NCBI GenBank assembly: GCA_029204225.1
Contig: CM055106.1
Coordinates: 17,248,149 to 17,312,148 of the forward strand
Length of the DNA: 64,000 bases
Direction: 5' to 3'
Source of the DNA: Diphasiastrum complanatum
Taxonomy: Eukaryota > Streptophyta > Lycopodiopsida > Lycopodiales > Lycopodiaceae
The translations under genes were made by a program, and so were the position numbers. Below, in pieces: positions 19,673-30,067 of this stretch; the stretch's first letter is position 1, and every line of letters starts with the position of its first letter. The notes below the pieces were generated by a model. The model worked only from the letters and a program-made list of their open reading frames with translations. It ran no database searches and was not told the DNA's origin.

Positions 19673-22425
19673 TTATAGTTGCATAGAAGACACAGTGAAA
19701 AAGGCCAGTAATGACAAATATAAAAGATTCGGTGCAGAATTAAATGCTGCAGCAGTTGGATCTGCGGTGAAGTTGCCTGCATACAAACAAAAGTCAGTGT
19801 TAATCCAAAAGTAACAATTGCCAACAACTATAGGTCCTAAGTACAGCATGGCTCTTTTGATGCCCACAAGGTAATCAAATTTTTCTAGCGTCTGACATAG
19901 TGCTAAACCAAGCATCAAGTTATGAGGAATAAGTCAAGTTCATCAAGGATGACCTAGAGCAGACTAATTCAGAGTAAGGGAGAGGCATAAGTCGATGTTG
20001 TGATTTCAAACATCATAAAGAAAATATGCAATCTTCACCTTCAGGGAGTCCATTCAAAAAGCCTTATTCAACAACTCCATGCATAGCAGGGACGATTTAG
20101 TACATCCTTAATCCAAATATAAGTGTAGGTCCAAGCAACATGAATAATGAATCAGGTTCATTGAGGTAGATAAATAGCAAACTATATCAGAATAAGGGAA
20201 AGGCATGAATTGATGTTTTGTCTGCAAACAGAATAAAAAAGATATGGGGGAGTCTACTAAAAAAGCGCCTTATTCACCAACTCTGCATAGCAGGGACTAT
20301 TTAATATGACATGCTTGATTCATCAGCAAACAAGTATAGGGGCAAGACACATGCATATAAATGGATCAAGTCTAGCTATCATATCTTTATGTAGAGGCAA
20401 AAGTCCCTGGGAGGGGACTTAACACGGTGTGAGGCACTGCTGAGGACCTCCCCGGGGCTTTACTTGGTGTAAAAACCAGCAGTAACAAATTTTGACTGAA
20501 AAAATCAAATTCCTTGGTTTACAATTGCAGCTGGACAATAACCCGCAAAGTCCATGGGCTTTATGGACTTGATGCCGTGCTGTGATTATAACCCATAAAA
20601 ATTCGTTTTTTAGATGAAATTGATGAGTGACTTTTACAAATTCTAATAAGATTTATGGCTTCCAAAAGGGAAAGGATAGATCCAGCCATGATCAAGGCTA
20701 AAACTAAAAGGCTGAGGCAATTGAATTGAGCCCTTGATTCCTCATTCAATGCAGGGAATCATCACACCATCTTGCTTAAGATGAAACTAAATCCACACAA
20801 ACCTACGAAAAACATTAGAGTATGAGGCTATAATAAAGATCCAAGCAAATAACATCACTGTCCATATATGTTCCCACAATCAGTAAGTTTTCTACTTTTA
20901 TCCATACACAGTACTCTACTTTTAGCCATACACAATACAAGGCAGACTGCTATGCCCAAGGAAAAGCAAAGCATGTTACTAAAACACGATTCTGTAAAGA
21001 CTGCATGCAACAATTACCATATGTGGTTGAGTTCACCGTGCAGCCCCTCGTGATGGCAGTCCTCACATCTGCAGTGGTTGCTGCGTTGTTGAACCTGAAG
21101 TCATTGTACACTATGTCGATGCAACCAAGAATAACTTTTGTCTGATTGAAACAACCCCCTTCACAAAAAGCCGCTGTGCTGGTTGGTCTTATCACCCCTG
21201 TCTCATTGAGATAGTCTACTGGGCACAGCACAGTCTTCATAGCCACAGCACACAACAACAATTACAAGCATAAGCAACCAAGAGAATTGATACGAATATG
21301 CTGCTTGACTGTAGTACAAAAACATGTCAAATAAATCAGAGAGAGTTAATGATTATATTCAGGAATTCTGCTAATATGAGTTCTCTGACTTAACACTGTG
21401 CCAGATTCAATCTACACGTAATTATACTTCTCCAAAAGGTGCTAATAGATAAGTCTGTTATATCTTTCACTTTATAAATCAAATTTTTGTATCTCAATTC
21501 AGAATTAGCATTTCAGTTAATTAGCTTCTATTGACAGGGTGGAAGAGGAGTTATACCTCGAATATAATCTCATAGAATCATAGTAAATGGCTACAGCCTT
21601 AAATTCAAGCAATCCACCCACAAAGTGTCCAACCATCAACACACTGGTATGTTAGCTCTTAAGTTAGGGGTGCAAGGACTGCAAAACAAGAGCTCCATCC
21701 GATAAAGAGCATACAAGAAATTCTGTTATAAAAAAAAGCTAAAACAAGAACTATGTTTGTACCAAGAGATCCGAACTAAAAGAGTTGACTGACAGCATAC
21801 CTACCAAAGTTGAAGAAACTTGATAACTAGTAGGAGAAGAGGGTATTTAATACCACTTCCCACAGCAACAATTCTCATCCATGGAGATGCCAGTGTAAGT
21901 CATTTGCAAGCAAAAAATGATTTTCACGTTTTACCTCAGTCAGTTTGAAAAGAGTAACATCTTGGGTCAGGACACAAGCTAGAGCTGCCAACAAAGAGAG
22001 GGTTGATCAGCGACATACTGTATTTTTGAGACAGAGAAGAGAATTGGTGTATGCTTGGTTCTTGTTCAGATTGACCATGCCAGTTGGGTCGACCGTCGTA
22101 CCATTAGCCGCATGCACTGTTAACCAGATTAAAAAACATACAAGTTAGTTTCTCATCAGCTAAAGCAAACCTTCTTTGCACACCAGATCCTAGTTTTCCA
22201 TATCCAGCAGCGTAATTAGAGCAGCTAATGAGTAATGTCTGTCACCCATCAGATCAAGGGTGCGGCTAAATCATCAATGAGGAATGGCTACTTGTATGAT
22301 CAACTCTGATGAGGCAGTGATTATACAAACACGGCAATAAAGTCTGATTCTCACTTACCTGCACTAAAAGGCGAACAGAGAATCAAAATCCAAGCACAGC
22401 TCATGAGAAAAGGCACTAATGCCAT
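19673..22425 (-). CDS. DUF7731-like secreted, GPI-anchored-like cysteine-rich protein, 161 aa
   Basis: Four exons on the minus strand: 22425-22359, 22116-22019, 21234-21018 and 19776-19673. All junctions are GT-AG (donors GTAAGT, GTATGT, GTAATT; acceptors TTAACAG, TATGAAG, TATGCAG), and phases 1, 0 and 1 match, giving 486 nt including TAA. The product starts with a signal peptide (MALVPFLMSCAWILILC, cleavage probably after FSA). A domain with six cysteines follows, including FCEGGC, then VILGCIDIVYNDFRF and an RTAITRGC block. This is the FC-x-GxC ... L-x-CI ... F-x-F-x-N-x-AT pattern I associate with the plant DUF7731 family, whose function is not established. There are five N-glycosylation sequons (NGT, NET, NQT, NST, NFT). 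The last exon ends in a small-residue region (FNSAPN) and a hydrophobic tail, as in GPI-anchor signals. It is the only intact host-type gene recognised. The chief uncertainty is the exact donor of exon 3. Confidence 0.8.
19918..20370. repeat. two diverged tandem units inside intron 3
   Basis: Unit 1 (about 19920-20145) and unit 2 (about 20146-20370) share, in order, a GTTCATyrAGG start, AGAGTAAGGGAGAGGCAT / AGAATAAGGGAAAGGCAT, GATGTTkTG, GGGAGTCyA, CCTTATTCA and CATAGCAGGGAC. The period is about 225 bp. A third relative lies at 19015-19140. Confidence 0.6.
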
Positions 22426-23073
22426 TGTTTGGTGTATCCGCCACAGAATCAACTGCCAAAACTTGCAGAATGTAGCTGTTCTTTAACAAAAGCTAGACTA
22501 TGTGCTGCTGCTGCCGATGCTGCCTTCTTCGCTGCCTTTGCCTTCAGAACAGAGAGAAAACAGCGAGAGCAACGAGGTATTCAAAAGCTATGCTGTTGAC
22601 AAACAAAGGAGAAGACGATGGCCCTTTGTAGCACCAGAGATCCCAGTCCGCCCAGATGGATTCCTACCACGAGGAAAAGGAGCCACGTGTCAGAGATCCG
22701 TATAGTTCTTGGATGAAACGTGGCGAGATCTTGTCGGATGATCATGAGTCTGATGGCGCACATTTAATTCAGAGTATGTTTGCTACTACGTCTTGGGTGT
22801 GACCGTGTGATTCTGATGCGACTTTGGGATGCGCGGATGGCGCAAGACTAGAAAATCAAAAGAGAAAAAGAAAAAGGAAGGCATTAGGGCAACTTCGTTT
22901 TTTCAAAAAGGCGTGTCCCAAGGGCCAAGACTGGGCAAATGCATGGGAACTTGTCTAGCAAATACCGACATCTCCATTTTGTCAAATTGAGTCTGTGCAT
23001 GAGATACTCTCGGCTTTTCATCTCTCATTAGAATAACTCTTTTGATTGGCTTGTTGGAGTGGAGCTTGATCGT
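22426..23073 (-). other. promoter / 5' flank of the DUF7731-like gene
   Basis: Intergenic. Contains a GCT/GCC-rich stretch near 22500-22560 likely to be 5' UTR, and the ACGTG pair. No clear TATA box was identified. Confidence 0.35.
22682..22724 (-). promoter_or_regulatory. paired ACGTG elements (ABRE / G-box) upstream of the DUF7731-like gene
   Basis: GCCACGTGTC (22682-22691) contains a G-box, and ACGTGGC lies at 22718-22724. They are about 260 and 295 bp upstream of the start codon. Two ACGTG elements this close are a common arrangement in abscisic-acid-responsive plant promoters. The spacing and position are seen. Function is inferred. Confidence 0.4.
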
Positions 23074-23290
23074 AGATAACTAGGTAAATACAAAAGCAAG
23101 CAAGCTCGAGCTGCCCTTACGTGCCCAATAGTCCTTGCGTAGATAAATGACTATGTATATAAAAACAAGCATATTTGAGTTGCCTTTACATGCCAAATAG
23201 TCTTGATCATAGATAACTAGGTAAGTACAAAATCAAGCAAGCTCGAGCTGCCCTTATGTGCCCAATAGTCCTTGCGTAGATAAGTGACCA
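23074..23290. repeat. tandem repeat, three units of about 67-70 bp
   Basis: Units begin with AGATAA at 23074, 23141 and 23211, and a fourth partial unit starts at 23278. Units 1 and 3 are almost identical (AGCAAGCTCGAGCTGCCCTTA). Unit 2 is diverged but keeps GTTGCCTTTACATGCC and AATAGTC. This suggests duplication of a two-unit block. Confidence 0.75.
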
Positions 23291-23345
23291 CTCTAGACAT
23301 GTTATAATTACAATACTATGTGTCATGCACAAGTGCAAGTCAAAT

Positions 23346-23400
23346 CAAAATTTTCAAAGTCTTGGATGTAGATTAAAATTTTCAAAGTCTTGGATGTAGA
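23346..23400. repeat. 28-bp direct repeat, two copies
   Basis: AAAATTTTCAAAGTCTTGGATGTAGA occurs twice in a row. Nothing coding surrounds it between 23290 and 23810. Confidence 0.7.
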
Positions 23401-23811
23401 CTTACTTCACTCTACAAATGCCAAAAGAGGTGTTCAAAGTTTGAACCCCTTACATGAGTTGACATCATATTTACACACCCCAAGTAATAACTCCAATGCT
23501 CTCAAACACTTTTTGGAAAGGAAATGCATGTCTCTTGAATAATTTTTTCCCTCTGGTATTGAATCTCTATACTTTTGAAAGGGTATAGATTTTCTTTAAT
23601 TGTTATCTTTTAAATCCGGCAACTCTAAATTCTTGAAGTTAAAATACTTCAAATGTTAAATTTTACCAATGTCAAATTCTTGAAAGGTTCATATATCAAA
23701 TTCACCTTCAAGCCTCGTCACCTCCTCCCCTATCACACATAGGTCGCTTATCAAATTCTCAATATAAAATTGTATGCCATGCTAGTCATTGTTTGAAGAT
23801 ATTGATCTCCG

Positions 23812-23964
23812 GTTGAGAGAGAAAGCTAGAAATCCAATAACACTCAAAATCCACACAATCACCAAATCAATTAGATCCAAATGAGGAGTACAATGATACT
23901 AGTAGATCCACGAGCTACCACTATGCTTAACTATGATTGGACCACACTTTGCCACCTCTTAACC
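23812..23964 (-). mobile_element. LTR1-family fragment
   Basis: About 150 bp matching the middle of LTR1 (from the GAGAGAGAAAGCTAGAAA block to ACTATGATTGGACCACA). It is cut directly against copia I coding sequence at 23965 and is a broken LTR, not a boundary of copia I. Confidence 0.75.
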
Positions 23965-25380
23965 TTGCAGCTTTGATCGTTTAATCCAATTGCCTCTCTT
24001 TGCTTGGTAAAGAGTGGCTTGTCGAGCAATTTCTGCAATCATACTTTCTGATTTTATGAACTGGAACTGGAGCTCTCCTTTTGAGATCAAATCTCGAATG
24101 TGATGGTACTTCAGAAGATGAATGAAAGACAGGATTCTGGGATAGACAGATGGCACTTTGAGAGTCCATCATCATCGTGCTTGGTCCCTCTTGTGGTATC
24201 TCGATTGCCTCCAACATCATCTGCAGCCACACTACCTCATTCACCACTTACAAGGCTACGACATACTCAGCTTCGCAAGAGGATTGAGCTACCAAGGTTT
24301 GCTTTTTGCATATCCAGCTGATTGTAGCTCCGCACACTATTGTACATCCCCCAGTTATGGACTTACTATCATCTTTGCAGCTCGCCCAGTTCGCATCACT
24401 GCAGCTCGAATCCTTTCTCTTTGTTTCTAGCTATGTAGGTTAATCCAATATTCTGGGTACCCTTCAAATACTGTAGGATACACAAATTGTCAAGTACATC
24501 AGACTCCCGATTAAGTTCTGGTAGGATAAACCTGTCATCTTCTGTTCTTTCTCTTCTGTTTTTGGGCAATCATCTTTCGTGAGCTTGGCTCCAACTATCA
24601 CCGGTGTGGCTTTCTCTTTGCAGTCCATCATGTGGTACTACTTCAGCACTTTTTTGTCGTATTCTGAGTGACTCAAGCGCATTTTGCCATTTGTTCGATC
24701 TCTTCTGATCTCCAACCCTAGGCATTTTGTTGCTTCTCCAAGATCTGTGATTTCGTAGCTTTCAAAAATCTGACTCTTCGTGTGTTTGATCAGCATCAAG
24801 GAGTTTCCTATCATCAGCGAATCATTCCCAAAAATGGTCAGTATCACAAAATCCTTTCCTACTCTTTTGATGTAGACATTGCAGTCTGGTTGAGTAGGGT
24901 TGAAGTCTAGAGACTTCAGAAGACCATCAAGCTTTTTGTACCAGGCCTGTGATGCCTGTTTTAGACCGTAGATGCATCTCTGTAATCGACAGACATATTG
25001 TCTGTTGTCAGGGTCTTCATAGCCTTCAGGTTGCTTCATGAAAATTTCCTCCTCTAGATCTCCGTGGAGAACGGTTGTTTTCACGTCAATCTGGTGAATC
25101 TCTAGATCGTACTGTGTGGTGTATGCAAAGAGTAGCCTTATGCTTGTCATCTTCACCATGGGCGAACATGTGTCAAAATAGTCGACATCATATCTCTGCA
25201 TGTAGCCCTTTGCGACAAGCCTTGCTTTGTAGCGGCCAATAGTGCCATATGATTTTAGCTTTTTCTTGTACACCCACTTGCAGTCGACTACTTTTATGTT
25301 TTCTTGCAGTTGCTCTAATGTCCATGCCTCGTTTTGCCTCATCGACTCGATCTCCTCTGACATTGTCTGCTTCTAGAATT
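23965..25380 (-). pseudogene. copia I reverse transcriptase and RNase H
   Basis: Minus-strand RT in the frame 25363-24638: VDCKWVYKKKLKS, ARLVAKGYMQRYDVD, IHQIDVKTTVLHGDLEEEIF and YGLKQASQAWYKKL. The catalytic motif is degraded (FGNDSL where YVDD is expected). RNase H follows near 24250-23965 with frameshifts: VVWLQMMLEAI, SQSAICLSQNPVFH and HIRDLISKGELQFQFI. A different copia lineage from the other elements here. No LTRs remain beside it. Inactive. Confidence 0.85.
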
Positions 25381-26500
25381 CTCCCTCTGGACTCTAGATA
25401 GCTTCTTGGTACGTTGTTGGCTCTTCAACGAAGCTGCAATATTCGTACTATGTGTCTTCGCTCTACTGAAGATTGTCAGAGTAGCGGTCTGGAGGTCTTC
25501 TTTGTCTCGTTGATCTTTGAGGTTTGTTTCGTCGCTGCTCAAACATTTCTTGTTCGTGGGGTCGATCCTCTGCTTCATGCTGCTCTAGAGTCTGTGGCTC
25601 TACATTATGATTTGATGTATAATCTCAATCTCCCTCTTGAATAGGCAGCGTGAAGATCTCATGGCCTCTTTCGTCTTTCAGTCCAGGGAATGTGGACTCG
25701 TCGAACTTCACATCTCTGTTTGAAACAACCTTCTTTGTGGCTGGATCGTAGAGTCTGTACACATGTGTTCCGTTCGAGCAACCGACCATGATTGTTTGTT
25801 CGGATTTGTCATCGAGCTTGCTTCTCTTTTCATTTGGAATGTGCTTGTATGTTGGACATCCAAACACTCGTACGTATGACAGATCAGGCTTTCTACCTAT
25901 CCACATTTCGTATGGTGTTTTGTTCTCCAGCGTTGTCATTGTCGATCTGTTCTACAGGTGTACAGCTGTAGCTATTGCCTTGGCCCAGAATTGGCCTGGC
26001 AATTGAGCCTGTGCTATCATGCATCTGGCTCCTTCAACTAGCGTTCTGTTTTTTCTTTCTGCCACACCGTTGTATTCTGGTGTGTATGCAGGAGTGAACC
26101 GGTGTTCAATCCCCTGTTCTTTGCAAAATCTTGAGAACTCTGTGCTTTTGTATTCACGTCCATTGTCAGATCTAAGGATTTGTATCTTTTTTGAGGTGTG
26201 TTGCTCTGCGAATGCCACGAACTTCTTGAAAGAATCAAATACTTCGGATTTCTTCTTCAAGTAGTAGATCGTGGTCATTCGGTTGTAATAATCTATGAAC
26301 GTTAGAAAATATCTTGAACCTGAGAGCGAATCTGTTTTCATCGGTCCACACACATCAGAGTGGACAAGCTCAAGAACTTCCTTGGCTCTTCTTCCCTCGT
26401 GTGTGAATGGATTCTGATGTTGCTTGCCTTTCTGACAAGCTTCGCAGAACTCAGCCTTGGATCTTGAGACCTGTGACAATGTCCTTTTTGCTCATGTCAT
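25381..26500 (-). pseudogene. copia I integrase
   Basis: Minus strand, two frames (26479-25952, 25939-25625). It carries FCEACQKGKQHQNPF (end of the HHCC zinc finger), HSDVCGPM and FLTFIDYYNR with the first catalytic Asp region, LRSDNGREY (second Asp) and YNGVAERKNRTL (catalytic Glu: normally GVAERKNRT). Then MWIGRKPDLSYVRVFGC and YDPATKKVVSNRDVKFDE. The core catalytic residues are present, but frameshifts break it. Confidence 0.85.
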
Positions 26501-27415
26501 ACAAGCTCCGCATGTTCAAATGATACGTTCTTCTATGCCAGAGCTGATCTTCATTTAATATGCTTTCAGAGTTGTCGATTATTTTGGCCTGGTAGAGATT
26601 TCCTTCCCTGCATCCGACCGTTAGCAACTTTTGTCTTCTCGATCATACGGCAAGTGTTGTCGTCGAACAAAACTCGAATGCCTAGATCTGTCATCTTGGA
26701 GACAAATAGCAGATCCTTTCTGAGTGAGGGCACATAGAGTGCTCCTAGCAGCTCTGCTTGTCCTGATAGTGTTTGTAGGTGTAGAGAGCCGATGCCTTTG
26801 ACATCTTGTTTGCTTCCATCGTCTAGAATCACTGCTCTGTCATTTTCGAGTTCGCAAAAGTTGATCAAGACCTTCTTGTTGCAGGTTATGTGAGATGTTG
26901 CTCCTGAATCAATGACTACATCGTAGTCGTGTTCATAGTAGCTTGTCGAAGTTTTGTCGAGTATCGTGAAAGCTTTGTCACCTCTTTCAGCATCTTTTGA
27001 TGACTCTGCAACATTTGCCTTTTCAACTTTGTTTTTTTTTTTTGGGTTGAATTTGCAGTCGTATGCAGAATGTCCTTTCTTCTTGCAGTGCATGCAAGGT
27101 ATTGCTGGATTGAACCAGCATTTGTTAGCCGTATGGCCTGGTTTGTGGTAGTGATCATAGGAAGAAGATTGTTGATTCGAGGACTTTGTCTTCTCAAATC
27201 TTGGCTTGTTTTTGTTCTTCTTCTTTCCTTTCATGAAGAGAGCCTTCTCTTGATCACTGCTTCCCTCTCCTTTGTCTCTCATCAGTCTCTCATCAGCGAC
27301 AAGACTAACTGCTTTGTCGAATGTCATATCTGGTAGACTCAGTATGAGCATTCTCAGCAGCTGATAGGACGTCGGTAGAGATTTCATGAAGTACAACAGT
27401 TGATCTTCTAGGAGA
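26501..27415 (-). pseudogene. copia I gag and protease
   Basis: Minus-strand frame 27396-26566: gag C-terminal half (YFMKSLPTSYQLLRMLIL), a lysine-rich linker, zinc knuckle CMHCKKKGHSAYDC (CxxCxxxxHxxxxC), and protease motif VVIDSGATSHITC followed by LYVPSLRKDLLFVSKM. The gag N-terminus is missing: at 27415 the sequence joins a different copia fragment. Confidence 0.85.
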
Positions 27416-27890
27416 TCCTCCTAGAACTGCAATGCTTTTGTCTTTATCTGCTCTGTTAGGTCCGAAACCATTTCGGTTTATAGGTACTTTAGCAGTAGGT
27501 TGCCTCTTGAATATTTCTTCATCTGATTCGTCACTCAAATGAGATGCGACTCGAACATCTTCATCTGAGTGTTCATCTTCTGCTCCCTCTGTCACAGTTG
27601 GTAGATCATAGTATTATCTTTCAAGAACTTCATAATTGACAGGATCAACGTTGGCCATCATTCTGCTCTCATCAAATTTGACATCTCTAACTGTCTTCAC
27701 TGTGTTTGTCTCTGGCATATAGACTTTGTAGTATGACAAAGTCATATCCTACAAGATATCTCTGTTCTGCTTTCTCATCAAGTTTCTTTCAAAGCTTATC
27801 AGAAACATGTGCATAAGCTGCACAGCCAAAGATACGAATGTGACAAAAGATTGGGTATTCTACCCCACCATAATTCATGTGGTGTCGTGT
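27416..27890 (-). pseudogene. copia J integrase C-terminus / linker fragment
   Basis: Minus strand: IFGCAAYAHVSDKL and KKLDEKAEQRYLVGYD (about 27865-27740), then an acidic linker EDEHSDEDVRVASHLSDESD (27585-27520). This is the integrase-to-RT region of a copia element, abruptly joined to gag of copia I near 27415. Confidence 0.7.
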
Positions 27891-27894
27891 GACG

Positions 27895-28243
27895 AACACC
27901 AGACTTTCATGTCTTAGAGTTTGAATTATCAAAGTTATATTAATCTAAAAGCATTTGAATAAACACTTTTTGAAAGCGTGGAAAAGTGTAGTACATGAGT
28001 TTTGGTAGATTCAATTTGAATGTGGAGACATTTGAATCTAGTCCACATTAATGCTAGGGTTTTTGTTATGGAGGGAAACCAAACTCATTAATGAGTCACG
28101 GATCTGTTATATATAGTTGTACACACGTGTGAGGAGAAGCATTCTCTCTCTTTCATCTCATTTCATTCTTATACATGAGTTCTCTTTGGTTCATCTATCC
28201 ATTGGTGCACTATATTGGTGATATCTTGCAATTTTGTGTGTAG
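27895..28243 (+). mobile_element. LTR H, left part (element G relative, interrupted by G)
   Basis: On the plus strand this resembles the element G LTR read in its own direction (AATAAACACTTTTTGAAAG, CTCTCTCTTTCATCTCATTTCA, TTCTCTTTGGTTC). It is interrupted at TGTAG by element G and continues after 33717. The 5' end is lost near 27895. Confidence 0.7.
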
Positions 28244-28897
28244 TGTGAAGGATTTCAGACCATTCAAGATCCAATCCATGTCCCAAATCTTTGTTTACAA
28301 TAAGGAGCAAACCAACAATCCTGCCAATGTAGAAAAATCAGCATCTACATACAAAATGAGATGCAAACTCTAAGAGATATTGATCAAACATGAACCAAAA
28401 CATAAAATATGTTCGCTGTCCATACAATTATAGTACCCTACTGTATTTCACATGTGTGGAACCGAAAATAGCAATAAATAATCATTCTACACATAGAATT
28501 GCAAGATAACACCAAGATAGTGCACCAATGAGTAGTAGAACCCAAAGAGAACAATGTATAATGATGAAATGAGAGAGAGAAGAGAGAAGATGTGTTTCTC
28601 CACGAGTTACATCCTTTTATAGAGTTCCAAACCCTATTTGGCCACTTGGCTTTCCCTCCAAAATGTAAACCCTACTATTTTTGGGTCTAGATTCAGTGTA
28701 CCCACAGTTCAAATTTGAATCTCTCTCAAACTTGACTACCAACTTTCCCACACTTTCCAAAAGTGTTTATTGAATGTATTTTAAACTAATATAACTTCAA
28801 AAAGTTTATCTCTAAGTTTAAAATGAGTTTTGGCCTCTTATTGACAATTTACCAAAATGTGACTAAACTAGACTAAAACTAGTTGAAATCTCTCACA
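28244..28897 (-). repeat. element G 3' LTR
   Basis: Minus strand TGTGAGAGATTTC to CCTTCACA, 654 bp. The adjacent polypurine tract (TTGAAGAGGGAG) marks it as the 3' copy. Confidence 0.9.
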
Positions 28898-28905
28898 CTC
28901 CCTCT

Positions 28906-29520
28906 TCAACTAGTTTTGACAATAGAACTTTGATCCAACTTTAGAATGATCTCCATCCTAAGTATAGATCTTCTTTCTAAGGTTCTAAAGTATCTTTCAT
29001 AATTGATATAGAGAATAGTGTCCAAATTGGATGCTTCACTATTTCTTACATCAATTTTACACATCAAGATATAACTAGAACATGAAGAACCAAATAGAAT
29101 GTGAATGAAATGATTCCTCCATGTTTCAAACTTTGTACTCTCTGAAAAATTACAGCAATCAAACAATAAATGTGAGTGATGACCATTTGCTTGCTTGTGT
29201 CCTCCAACTTTGTCCTTTCTTGATATGTCTCCACCATAAAACTCCATGAATGAGCCTCCATCTCCATCTTGCCACAAGAAACCATCAAACCTTGGAAATC
29301 CATGAGTAGGTGAGTACATTAATGATGCAAACCTAGCACCACATGACTCCATAAACCAAGTAGGTTGCACTAGTCCATCTTCAAGATCTACTTGACACAA
29401 GAAAATGATCATGAATTCACCAAAAATTGACAATCTCCAAACATGGGCACCAAGTAGCTCAACACTTGCTAACTTGATCATGGATGAGTGATCCTCAATT
29501 AGCCTCATTTCCATCAGCAA
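28906..29520 (-). CDS. element G third reading frame, 204 aa, unknown
   Basis: Begins MLMEMRLIEDHSSM and overlaps the end of the preceding frame by 26 nt in a different phase, so it could be expressed by reinitiation or frameshift. It is rich in Trp/Phe/Gly in the middle (FPRFDGFLWQDGDGGSFMEF), has HSHLLFDCCNF and ends shortly before the polypurine tract. I see no RNase H or other known motif. It may be genuine or merely an open remnant; the element is young, so openness alone is weak evidence. Confidence 0.45.
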   Translation of the reverse strand: MLMEMRLIEDHSSMIKLASVELLGAHVWRLSIFGEFMIIFLCQVDLEDGLVQPTWFMESCGARFASLMYSPTHGFPRFDGFLWQDGDGGSFMEFYGGDISRKDKVGGHKQANGHHSHLLFDCCNFSESTKFETWRNHFIHILFGSSCSSYILMCKIDVRNSEASNLDTILYINYERYFRTLERRSILRMEIILKLDQSSIVKTS

Positions 29521-30067
29521 AACCAGCCAAGAATGCTAGTACAACTCCAACAATAAGATATTGCAAGACAATGTAGCTAGTTTGTCCATATCTTGACAAT
29601 TTGCACACATCCACATGAAATAGCTCAAACATGAGATAGAACAAGTAAAGTAAACTTGAGCAACACTTCCTTGCTGCTCCTTTGATCTTACTTGAGTCTT
29701 CAATAAGCTGTAAAAACAGATCCATAACATCTTTGCCAAATAACCTTCCTTTGATGCTCTTGACTAGCTCCAAATTGCCACCTTTCCTTTTGTGTTGTTG
29801 AAGCCCTTTGAGACCAACCTCTTGATCTTCCTCTTGATCATCAAAGTAATTGAACAAACTTTGTTTTTTAGATCCATTACTTGCTTTTCCAGTATGAAAA
29901 CCATGAGAACCAATATCCACTTGCATAGCATCATTTACACAAGAAAATTCTCCAAAACATGTGAGTAAAGCAAAGTGTGTCGCTTCCGCTTGCTTACCTT
30001 TCTCTTGATCATCAAAGATATCAAAGATATGAATATCTTCAGACCTGAACCTCTGGAAATACTCCCT
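29495..30067 (-). CDS. element G second segment, in frame after a single amber codon
   Basis: This frame is the direct in-phase continuation of the 797-codon gag frame past TAG at 30068-30070. It opens with REYFQRFRSEDIHIFDIF and contains FDDQEEDQEVGLKGL, a basic stretch QQHKRKGG, and near the C-terminus two hydrophobic helices (CSSLLYLFYLMFELFHV and YLIVGVVLAFLAGFA). Initiation could also occur at a Met at 29926. The hydrophobic C-terminus is unlike pol and would suit a membrane or envelope-like role, but that is speculation. Confidence 0.5.
   Translation of the reverse strand, partial: REYFQRFRSEDIHIFDIFDDQEKGKQAEATHFALLTCFGEFSCVNDAMQVDIGSHGFHTGKASNGSKKQSLFNYFDDQEEDQEVGLKGLQQHKRKGGNLELVKSIKGRLFGKDVMDLFLQLIEDSSKIKGAARKCCSSLLYLFYLMFELFHVDVCKLSRYGQTSYIVLQYLIVGVVLAFLAGFADGNEAN

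Noticed and set aside
20561-20749. A possible membrane-anchor exon (LSLLVLALIMAGSILSLL) of the DUF7731-like gene
   Set aside because: No acceptor gives the right phase, while the exon at 19776-19673 joins perfectly. I treat it as intron 3 sequence.
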